23,409 nt of DNA from Prevotellaceae bacterium UBA3627 (lineage in GTDB: Bacteria > Bacteroidota > Bacteroidia > Bacteroidales > Bacteroidaceae): assembly GCA_002373375.1 (NCBI GenBank), contig DFLE01000043.1, positions 1 to 23,409 on the forward strand, given 5' to 3'. The stretch's first letter is position 1, and each line of letters begins with the position of its first letter. The notes under the pieces were generated by a model. That model was not told the origin of the DNA, did not search any database, and saw only the letters and a list, made by a program, of their open reading frames with translations. Shown here in pieces: positions 1 to 6,646 of the stretch. The position numbers and the translations under genes were made by a program.

Positions 1-2412
1 GCAACGTCGGAGGCCATGCCCTTTGTTAGTGTTACGTTGACACCGCAGGGTGCCAGTACGCACATTGTAGGTATAACCACCGATATAGAAGGACGTTTCC
101 ACATGGACAAGGTGCCTTACGGCACTTATACGTTGACGTTGGCATACGTGGGCTATAAGACGGTCACTCGTCAGCTTACCTTGTCACAGGGCAAACCGTC
201 AGTGTCTTACGCTGCGCTGCACATGGCTGAGGATGCCACGATGCTCAATGAGGTAAAGGTTACCGGACAGCGCGCCACTATGAAGCTGGAGGTTGACCGT
301 AAGTCATTTGACGTGGCAGGCATGGTGAGTGCTGCGGGATTGTCAGCATCTGAACTGCTTGAGCAGGTGCCATCGGTTGATGTGGATAACGACGGAAACG
401 TGTCGCTGCGTGGCAACACTTCAGTGGAGGTGTGGATAAACGGCCGTTCCAGCGGACTCACCAGCGACAACCAGGCGCAGATATTACAGCAGATACCGGC
501 AGAGAGCATAGAGCGCATTGAGGTGATAGACAATCCTTCGGCGAAGTTCTCCGCTGAAGGCTCCGCAGGTATCATCAATATCATATTGAAGAAAGATCGC
601 AAGGCCGGCTATTACGGTTCGGTACAGGTGGGAGCCGACACGCGCGGCGGCGCTAACACATCGTTCAACTTCAGTTACAGCTCCACCAAACTTGATGCCT
701 TCATAGACCTTGGCTATCGTCACCGCGAGAACAGCGGAAAAAACGAGAGTGAGCAGGACAACCTTACAGACGGGGTGGCTACGTCATACGAGCGCCACGT
801 GACGGAGAACAGCCAGCGCGGCAACAATTTCTTCTCACGTGCCGGTTTCACGTGGCACGTCACGGAGCATGACGACCTCGGACTGACGGGTATGCTCATG
901 GCAGGCAAGAACCACTCTAACTCCTCTACGCCTTATTATTATGGCGCATATACCCCCGTGGGCGAGCAGCTTACACGTACACAGTTGCGTAATAGCAGCT
1001 CGACAGGTCCTATGCGTTTCTACTTCCTTGAGTTCAACTACCGTCATAACTTCACAGACAAACACTTTATAGACTTCACAGCGTCACACGTGAACTGGAA
1101 GGCGGATAATGAGAATATCTACCAGGACAACGTATGGTATGAGGATGAAAACATAGCAGGTTACAGCAGATACCAGAGTCGTCCGCTCGACATACGCAAC
1201 CGCCATACTGATGTGAAACTGCAATATGAGAATCAGGTGACAGACCGTTTCAAGGTGGAGGCGGGATATAACGGCTCGTTCTCACATGAGAACACACCGC
1301 AGCGCTCTTTTGAGGCCGACAACTGGGAGGGCGCGGACCTCGTGGAGGACCCACTCTATTTCAACAGGTTTATATATGACAACGATATTCACGCGCTCTA
1401 TGCCACGCTGTCATACAAGATAGGTAAGTTCAGCGTGATGGGCGGACTGCGTGGTGAGTTCTGGCGTATTAACACCGAGTCTTTGTCATGGGAGCAGGAG
1501 AACGGGGTGAAAGAGAAGGACGCGCCGTTTAAGAAAGACTATTTCCAGATGTTCCCCTCAGTATTCATGACATACCAGATAACCGAGTCACAACAGTTGC
1601 AGCTTAACTACACACGCCGTCTGCGTCGTCCGTGGGGAGGCGAGCTGAATAGCTTCCGTAACACCAGCGATGCCTCCATGGTATCATTTGGTAACCCTTT
1701 GCTTACCCCAGAGTACTCCAACTCATTCGCGCTCAACTATCTGAAGACGTGGGAACAGCACTCCCTCCTCGTCTCGGCATACTATCGTCCCACTACCGAT
1801 GTTATACAGCGCCTTAACTACCGTAACACAGGTGACGGACTGATGTACAGCACTCCGATGAACGTGGCGAAGTCACAGGCCACAGGTATAGAGTTGACGG
1901 GTAAGAACAAGCTCTTCAAAATACTTGACCTCACCACCAATATCAATGCGTATTATTATAAGATAAACGACTTCAACTATGAGATAGACGGTCAGACCGT
2001 CAGCGGCAAGGGACAGGATAAGTTCTCATGGAACGCGCGCCTCATAGCCACGCTGAAGCTGCCTTATGATATCAGTGTGCAGGCACGCGCGCGCTATGAC
2101 TCACGTCAGCAGCTGGCGCAAGGATACCGTCCTGCGAGCTATGGACTTGACATGGGTGTGAGAAAGAATTTCTTTGACCGTATGTTCACCCTCTCCATCA
2201 ACTGCCGCGACGTGTTTGACAGCCGTAAGTGGGAGTCATATACAGAGGGCGACACCTTCTCACGCCACCAGATAAACCGCCGTCGCAGTCGCACCGTGCG
2301 CTTCACTCTGACATGGAACTTCGGCAGCAGCAAGGGCAAGAAGAAACCGCAGCAGCAGGAGCAGGAGGACGAGGAGAATGCCGGCTCAATGAACGGATAT
2401 GATGATATGTAG
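1..2412 (+). CDS. TonB-dependent outer membrane receptor, 5' end missing
   Basis: The reading frame is already open at base 1, so the true start and signal peptide lie upstream; about 803 residues are visible. The first 65 or so form the end of a carboxypeptidase-regulatory-like domain (TDIEGRFHMDKVPYGTYTL, then LAYVGYKT). A plug domain follows at roughly residues 80-195 of the visible protein, with NEVKVTG, LRGNTSVEVWING, ESIERIEVIDNPSAKF and GSAGIINIILKK. The rest is a transmembrane beta-barrel ending in RTVRFTLTWNFG and a short charged tail. This matches the Bacteroidota family of plug plus 'outer membrane beta-barrel family 3' receptors, which are driven by TonB and import an unknown ligand. 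No SusD-type partner gene follows, so it is probably not a classical SusC. The tadA gene starts 39 bases downstream and may be co-transcribed. Confidence 0.93.
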   Translation, partial: ATSEAMPFVSVTLTPQGASTHIVGITTDIEGRFHMDKVPYGTYTLTLAYVGYKTVTRQLTLSQGKPSVSYAALHMAEDATMLNEVKVTGQRATMKLEVDRKSFDVAGMVSAAGLSASELLEQVPSVDVDNDGNVSLRGNTSVEVWINGRSSGLTSDNQAQILQQIPAESIERIEVIDNPSAKFSAEGSAGIINIILKKDRKAGYYGSVQVGADTRGGANTSFNFSYSSTKLDAFIDLGYRHRENSGKNESEQDNLTDGVATSYERHVTENSQRGNNFFSRAGFTWHVTEHDDLGLTGMLMAGKNHSNSSTPYYYGAYTPVGEQLTRTQLRNSSSTGPMRFYFLEFNYRHNFTDKHFIDFTASHVNWKADNENIYQDNVWYEDENIAGYSRYQSRPLDIRNRHTDVKLQYENQVTDRFKVEAGYNGSFSHENTPQRSFEADNWEGADLVEDPLYFNRFIYDNDIHALYATLSYKIGKFSVMGGLRGEFWRINTESLSWEQENGVKEKDAPFKKDYFQMFPSVFMTYQITESQQLQLNYTRRLRRPWGGELNSFRNTSDASMVSFGNPLLTPEYSNSFALNYLKTWEQHSLLVSAYYRPTTDVIQRLNYRNTGDGLMYSTPMNVAKSQATGIELTGKNKLFKILDLTTNINAYYYKINDFNYEIDGQTVSGKGQDKFSWNARLIATLKLPYDISVQARARYDSRQQLAQGYRPASYGLDMGVRKNFFDRMFTLSINCRDVFDSRKWESYTEGDTFSRHQINRRRSRTVRFTLTWNFGSSKGKKKPQQQEQEDEENAGSMNGYDDM

Positions 2413-2451
2413 TCCCCGATTATAAATTTTGACAAGCAGGAAACAGACATC

Positions 2452-2886
2452 ATGACCACAGACGAGCAATATATGCGCAAGGCGATAGCCGAGGCTGGAC
2501 AGGCCGCCTCCGAGGGTGAGATACCCATCGGGGCTGTGGTGGTGTGTCGCGGCAGGATACTGGCGCGCACGCACAACCTCACGGAGACGCTGCATGATGT
2601 CACTGCTCACGCCGAGATGCAAGCCATCACTGCCGCAGCGAATGCCCTCGGAGGAAAATATCTGCAGGACTGCACCTTGTATGTCACGGTGGAACCATGC
2701 CCCATGTGTGCAGGCGCCTTGGGATGGTCGCAGATAAAGCGTGTGGTGTATGGCGCGCCTGATGACAAGCGCGGCTACCGCAAGATATCACCTGCGGCGC
2801 TGCATCCCAAGACAGAGGTTGCAACGGGAGTATGTGAGGATGACTGCCGGGAACTGATGCAACGATTCTTCAAGGAAAGAAGATAG
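2452..2886 (+). CDS. tadA: tRNA(adenine-34) deaminase TadA
   Basis: The product is a 144-residue cytoplasmic zinc deaminase that converts wobble adenosine to inosine in tRNA-Arg(ACG). The family signature is intact: H53-A-E55 (TAHAEMQAI), with the catalytic glutamate, and P-C83-PM-C86 (EPCPMCAGAL), giving the three zinc ligands His53, Cys83 and Cys86. The length is close to that of other bacterial TadA proteins. The ATG at 2452 gives the usual short acidic lead before MRKAIAEA; a later ATG at 2473 would cut into this helix. It lies 39 bases after the receptor gene and is followed by a strong terminator, so it is probably the last gene of that transcript. Cytosine deaminases share the fold, but the HAEMQAI context and EPCPMCAGAL fit TadA best. 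Confidence 0.95.
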   Translation: MTTDEQYMRKAIAEAGQAASEGEIPIGAVVVCRGRILARTHNLTETLHDVTAHAEMQAITAAANALGGKYLQDCTLYVTVEPCPMCAGALGWSQIKRVVYGAPDDKRGYRKISPAALHPKTEVATGVCEDDCRELMQRFFKERR

Positions 2887-2908
2887 CAGAATAAAGATAT
2901 CAATATGG

Positions 2909-2943
2909 CGACAGGTGGGATTTCTCTCATCTGTCGTTTTTTT
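2909..2943 (+). terminator. Rho-independent terminator after tadA
   Basis: A 12-base-pair stem (2909-2920 with 2925-2936, two G-U pairs, loop TTTC) is followed directly by seven T. It sits 22 bases after the tadA stop and separates this unit from the pectin genes. Confidence 0.9.
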
Positions 2944-3034
2944 GTATTTAGCAAGAAAAAAATATGCGATAAAACGGAAAAGCGTCAATCTTACATACAT
3001 TTTTCTGTCAAATTGAGTTTTTTGGTGTCATGGG

Positions 3035-3066
3035 GTTGTTAGATAATAAATTAATGTGTATCTTTG
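3035..3066 (+). promoter_or_regulatory. Sigma-ABfr-type promoter of the pectin gene pair
   Basis: A GTTG at 3035-3038, a 20-base spacer and TATCTTTG at 3059-3066 match the Bacteroidota TTTG / TAnnTTTG consensus. The predicted transcript start near 3073 leaves a leader of under 20 bases before the ATG at 3090. Confidence 0.75.
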
Positions 3067-3089
3067 CTACCGAAAAAACTTAAAAAACG

Positions 3090-4493
3090 ATGAAAAGGAA
3101 AACTATATTTATGATGGTGCTGGGTGTCGCAGCAGGAGTGATGACGACATCAGCCCAGCAAGTGGTGAATGATAATAACACACCGCTGCACTTGATGAAA
3201 CCAGCCTACAAGGTGGGGTATGGCATACCTGCCGTGGAGAGCGTGAAGCAGACGATGGACCGTGTGCTGAACTATATTGACGCAGAGACACCTGCCGTGT
3301 TGGTGGATAAGGAGACCGGTAAGGAGGTACAGCTGAAGAATGCCAATGCCGGCACACAGTTGAAGCAGGGTGGCTTCAGATTGACGAGTTATGAGTGGGG
3401 CGTGACCTACTCAGGTGTATTGGCTGCCTATGAGGCTACGGGCGATGCAGCCTATCGTGACTATGTGGTGAAGCGACATAAGCTCTTGTCAGACATAGCA
3501 CCGCGCTTTAGCAAGATATATAAGGAGAAGAAAAATATAGACACCAATATCAGGCGCATCATAGACCCTCATGCCCTTGACGATGCGGGAGCAGTGTGCT
3601 GCTCTATGATAAAGGCAGAACTTTCTGGGGTAAGTGCAAAGGGAGCGCTCCGTCCGCTGATAGACAACTATACGGACTATATTATAAATAAGGAGTATCG
3701 TCTGGCTGACGGTACTTTCGCTCGCCTGCGTCCGCAAAAGAACACTGTGTGGCTTGATGATATGTTCATGGGTGTCCCTACAGTGGCTTACATGGGAAAA
3801 TATACGGGTGACAAGCGTTACTATGACGAGGCAGCCCGACAGGTGATGCAGTTTGCCAGCCGTATGTGGGTAGAGGAGCAAGGACTCTTCCGCCACGGAT
3901 GGGTGGAGGATATGAATCCGCATCCTGCCTACTTCTGGGGCCGCGCCAACGGCTGGGCTATACTGACAATGTGTGAGGTGCTCGACGTGCTGCCTGAGGA
4001 CCACCCGCAGCGAGGCGCTATCCTTGACTTGCTGAGAAAGCATGCCACAGGTCTTGCCAGGTATCAGCATCAGGACGGCTTCTGGCATCAGTTGCTTGAC
4101 CGTAACGACACCTATCTGGAGACCTCTGCCACGGCTATATATACATACTGTCTGGCTCACGCCGTAAACAAGGGATGGCTTGACGCCAAGGCCTTCGGAC
4201 CAGTGGCGCTGCTTGCATGGCATGCCGTTGAGTCACAGGTAAATGAGAAAGGACAGGTGGAGAATGTGTGTGTAGGTACAGGCATGGGCTTTGACGCGGC
4301 GTTCTATGCCTACAGACCGGTGCATGTGATGGCAGCCCACGGCTATGGCCCTGTTATCTGGGCTGGTGCAGAGATTATACGCCTGTTACGTCAGCAACAT
4401 CCTAAGTCTAACGACTCCGCAGTGCATTTCTATGACCAGGAGGTGCCGACAGACCAGCCTATATTCAATTATGACGGCAAGATAAGGTTCTAA
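3090..4493 (+). CDS. GH105 unsaturated glycuronyl (rhamnogalacturonyl) hydrolase
   Basis: The product is a 467-residue secreted enzyme of the GH88/GH105 alpha/alpha-six-barrel clan. These enzymes remove the 4,5-unsaturated uronic acid that lyases leave at the non-reducing end of pectin or rhamnogalacturonan fragments. It has a clear signal peptide (MKRKTIFMMVLGVAAGVMTT, cleavage after SAQ). Family motifs are visible: WLDDMFMG at 221-228 (Asp223/Asp224; the family's catalytic Asp is in this region) and the substrate-site motif YFWGRANGWAI at 281-291. The start is fixed by the signal peptide and by a promoter just upstream. The next gene, a PL22-like lyase, starts 33 bases later, so the lyase product could be the substrate of this enzyme. 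The fine specificity (YteR-like versus other GH105) cannot be read from sequence alone. Confidence 0.9.
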   Translation: MKRKTIFMMVLGVAAGVMTTSAQQVVNDNNTPLHLMKPAYKVGYGIPAVESVKQTMDRVLNYIDAETPAVLVDKETGKEVQLKNANAGTQLKQGGFRLTSYEWGVTYSGVLAAYEATGDAAYRDYVVKRHKLLSDIAPRFSKIYKEKKNIDTNIRRIIDPHALDDAGAVCCSMIKAELSGVSAKGALRPLIDNYTDYIINKEYRLADGTFARLRPQKNTVWLDDMFMGVPTVAYMGKYTGDKRYYDEAARQVMQFASRMWVEEQGLFRHGWVEDMNPHPAYFWGRANGWAILTMCEVLDVLPEDHPQRGAILDLLRKHATGLARYQHQDGFWHQLLDRNDTYLETSATAIYTYCLAHAVNKGWLDAKAFGPVALLAWHAVESQVNEKGQVENVCVGTGMGFDAAFYAYRPVHVMAAHGYGPVIWAGAEIIRLLRQQHPKSNDSAVHFYDQEVPTDQPIFNYDGKIRF

Positions 4494-4526
4494 GCATTTT
4501 CGTAATTATACTAACTGACAATAGAT

Positions 4527-5858
4527 ATGAGAAGGATTGTATTCTTCAGCCTCGCTATGCTTTGCTGTGCGTCGCTGTGGGCGCAGATGGGACAACGCTT
4601 CCCGTCGGAGCGTAAAGTGATAAAGGACCCCAAGACAGGGGTGGAGTTGGTGTTTCTTACAAGTAAGAGTGGCACAGGCGATTCTAAGATATACCAGACG
4701 CATAACCAGTGGACGTCTGACGGCAAGTGGGTAATCTTTCGTTCAGACCGTGTGAAAGGTGAGGCAATGGCAGTGAACGAGGAGACTGGAGATATTGTTC
4801 AGGTGACGGAAGGCGGCTTCACTGGTATGCTCTGCGTAGCACGCAAGTCTATGAACCTCTACCACATGCGTGAGGCAAAGGACAAGAGCGGCAAGCGCAC
4901 AGGCATGGAGGTCGTGGAGGTAAACCTTGAACGCCTCTTCGCAGACTCTGAGGCTGGCAAGCTGAAGAAAAAGTCTGCCTATGAGCGCATTTGCGGTGTG
5001 ATACCGGCGGATATGTGCAGCGAGGGCGATATGGCTCTTGACGGCAGCGAGGAGTTTGTGTATTTTCGTCTTGACAAGGAGTTTGCAAGGAAATACCCTA
5101 TCGCGGAGCAGATAGCCCCGGACTTTGGTCCGCGCCACATGGGTGCGGGACCTGGCGGTATAGGCAAGATGGATTTGAAGACGGGAAAGGCAGAGCCGGT
5201 GGTAGCGGTGCATTTCAAGGTAGGACACATACAGGGTAATCCCTGGCATCCGGGAGAGTGCATCTTCTGTTGGGAGACGGGTGGCAAGGCTCCGCAGCGC
5301 ACATGGATGGTGAACGCTGACGGCACCGGACTTCGTCCTATATACCGTGAGACGGAGCATGACTGGGTTACCCATGAGGCGGTAATCAGCGAGGACGAAC
5401 TTGTTATTGCCTTGGTGGGACATCGCCCTATAGATAACGGCGACAAGAAAGACATAGACGGACTGGAGAACTTCGCCCTGTCAAATGACTGGGGGCCGGC
5501 GGGTACGAAGGAGTACCCTACAGGTATGGCGGTGGTTAATATGCGCACACGCGAGTTTACTATGGAGGGACAGGTTGACGGAGACAACTTCTGGCACGTG
5601 GCAGGTTCGCAGGACGGTAACTGGCTGGCAGGTGACGACTTCGCCCGTGAGCTGTGGCTTGTAGATCGCCACACCAAGGAGCGCATATTGCTGACTGCCG
5701 GACATAAGACAACGGCACGTGACCATGTGCATCCTACGTTCAAGCCCGACGGTACGGAGATAGAGATACAGTCGGCTATGCTCTCTGAGGATGGCAGGTC
5801 AATGAATATTTGTATAGTGCGTCTGCCACAATATCTCATTGACAGGTATAAGAAATAA
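4527..5858 (+). CDS. PL22-like oligogalacturonate lyase, beta-propeller
   Basis: The product is a 443-residue secreted protein with a signal peptide (MRRIVFFSLAMLCCASLWAQ). It has TolB/PD40-type propeller blades, e.g. WTSDGKWVIFRSDR at 62-75 and HPTFKPDGTEIEIQS near 402-416. It resembles oligogalacturonate lyases (PL22), which cleave di- and trigalacturonate by beta-elimination and bind manganese through histidines of a seven-bladed propeller. Candidate metal ligands are the histidines in THEAV (His283), FWHVAG (His357) and DHVHPTF (His400 and His402). It follows the GH105 gene by 33 bases and a terminator lies downstream, so the two form an operon for the end steps of pectin breakdown. Cytoplasmic Ogl of enterobacteria lacks a signal peptide; here the enzyme should act in the periplasm. 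Activity on galacturonate is inferred from family resemblance and context. Confidence 0.8.
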   Translation: MRRIVFFSLAMLCCASLWAQMGQRFPSERKVIKDPKTGVELVFLTSKSGTGDSKIYQTHNQWTSDGKWVIFRSDRVKGEAMAVNEETGDIVQVTEGGFTGMLCVARKSMNLYHMREAKDKSGKRTGMEVVEVNLERLFADSEAGKLKKKSAYERICGVIPADMCSEGDMALDGSEEFVYFRLDKEFARKYPIAEQIAPDFGPRHMGAGPGGIGKMDLKTGKAEPVVAVHFKVGHIQGNPWHPGECIFCWETGGKAPQRTWMVNADGTGLRPIYRETEHDWVTHEAVISEDELVIALVGHRPIDNGDKKDIDGLENFALSNDWGPAGTKEYPTGMAVVNMRTREFTMEGQVDGDNFWHVAGSQDGNWLAGDDFARELWLVDRHTKERILLTAGHKTTARDHVHPTFKPDGTEIEIQSAMLSEDGRSMNICIVRLPQYLIDRYKK

Positions 5859-5991
5859 TCTGTCTGCAGACAGGTTGCGTTGCGTCTCTTCTGAGATGTA
5901 AAAAAAGATAGCAAAGTGACAAAAAGAAAGCAAACGGACTTATTTCGTGGCGTTTTGTTATTTTGTAGTGTTCAACTGTAAAAGATAAAAT

Positions 5992-6035
5992 AGAAGCCGC
6001 GGAGCATGAAAATGCCCTGCGGCTTCTGATTTTTT
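5992..6035 (+). terminator. Terminator-like hairpin downstream of the pectin genes
   Basis: Arms 5992-6007 and 6012-6027 pair over 16 positions with two mismatched or wobble sites (AGAAGCCGC pairs with GCGGCTTCT), around a GAAA loop. A run of T follows at 6030-6035. It lies about 130 bases beyond the lyase stop, which is far for a terminator, so it could also end a small RNA made from the interval. Confidence 0.75.
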
Positions 6036-6066
6036 GTGCGTTTTTATGCGTTCGAGGAGTAAAGTG

Positions 6067-6176
6067 ATAGCTTTCACGTTATCATTCGATAGCTTTCACA
6101 CCATGAAAGCATAGCTTTTATAAGGTGAAATGATAGCTTTTATGCTGTCATTTGATAGCTTTTATGGGTCATGTTG
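6067..6176. repeat. Five phased 22-base repeats with conserved ATAGCTTTYA core
   Basis: The core ATAGCTTTCA or ATAGCTTTTA starts at 6067, 6089, 6111, 6133 and 6155, exactly 22 bases apart. The other 12 bases of each unit vary, but each contains TCAT or TGAAA. Several flanks are complementary to the cores (GCTTTCA with TGAAAGC at 6091-6109; TGATA with TATCA in unit 1), so hairpins can form between core and spacer. On the minus strand the core reads TRAAAGCTAT. The array has no coding potential. Confidence 0.9.
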
Positions 6177-6369
6177 TGATGTATGAATGTTGACTACGAT
6201 TGCAAGCTGTTGAATAACAAGCTTTTCTGAAAATTTGAAAAATTTGCGTATTTCGGAAGAGAATTGAAGTTCGTGAGTAATATCGCAAGGAAATGAGGGT
6301 TGCGAAAATCAAAGTGTTACGAAAAAGTGAGAAAAAGTGACGATGTGATATCCGATGCTCAAAGAAAAG

Positions 6370-6401
6370 TTTGGCAGATTGCGAAAAAATAAGTAATTTT
6401 G
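6370..6401 (+). promoter_or_regulatory. Sigma-ABfr-type promoter of the small ORF-LptF/G operon
   Basis: TTTG at 6370-6373, a 20-base spacer and TAATTTTG at 6394-6401 form a full match to the Bacteroidota consensus. The leader to the ATG at 6461 would be about 50 bases. Confidence 0.85.
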
Positions 6402-6460
6402 CGCTTCGTGGGGAATAGGGCCCTGCTGGAAATTCTTATAAAGTAGTCAAACTATAGATA

Positions 6461-6646
6461 ATGGATGATTTTGAACTGATATTGCAGAATGGTATAAACT
6501 TTGGCAGGGGAGGTGAGCGCCCTAAGCAAGACGACAAAGTGAAGACCAAGGCAAAGAAAAAGAAGTATATCACCGGAGCGCACGGTTCTGGCTCTGCAAG
6601 GCAGAAAGCCAAGTATCGTGAGCAACGTGCCAACAGACACAAGTGA
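6461..6646 (+). CDS. Small basic protein of unknown function (61 aa)
   Basis: I do not recognise the family. It starts with an acidic-hydrophobic head (MDDFELILQNGINFGRG) and continues with a highly basic tail (KTKAKKKKYITG, then SARQKAKYREQRANRHK); it has no membrane segment or signal peptide. The basic tail suggests binding to RNA, ribosomes or anionic lipid, but that is only inference. Support for a real gene: it is the first frame after a full promoter, its codons look ordinary, and its stop overlaps the start of the LPS-permease gene by four bases (GTGA, 6643-6646). That arrangement is typical of translational coupling. It could also be a leader peptide whose translation controls the permease. 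Confidence 0.65.
   Translation: MDDFELILQNGINFGRGGERPKQDDKVKTKAKKKKYITGAHGSGSARQKAKYREQRANRHK

Larger units (their letters stand above)
5859..6460. other. Gene-free interval of about 600 bases
   Basis: No convincing gene was found on either strand. It starts with a perfect 14-base palindrome (5860-5873, CTGTCTGCAGACAG). It then holds the hairpin at 5992-6035, the 22-base repeat array at 6067-6176, an A-rich stretch with short repeats (AAAAAGTGA twice near 6323-6341; AAATTTG twice near 6232-6246), and the promoter of the next operon. No tRNA-like cloverleaf or TTCGA arm was recognised. Confidence 0.7.

Noticed and set aside
1..2412. SusC of a polysaccharide utilisation locus
   Set aside because: The barrel type and size differ from SusC, and the next gene is tadA rather than a SusD-type lipoprotein.
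3489..4223. Minus-strand open frame (244 codons) opposite the GH105 gene
   Set aside because: It lies entirely under a well-supported gene, has no motif and an implausible composition rich in His, Cys and Val.
4979..5914. Long open frame (311 codons) on the minus strand opposite the PL22-like gene
   Set aside because: It is an antisense shadow: low-complexity Ser/Pro-rich product, no recognisable motif, while the plus strand has clear propeller motifs and a signal peptide.
6067..6176. CRISPR array
   Set aside because: The unit is only 22 bases, the conserved part 10 bases, the spacers share motifs with each other, and no cas genes are near.
6067..6176. Iterons of a plasmid or replication origin
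   Set aside because: The spacing fits iterons, but there is no Rep gene, no DnaA-box cluster, and all surrounding genes are chromosomal housekeeping or glycan genes.
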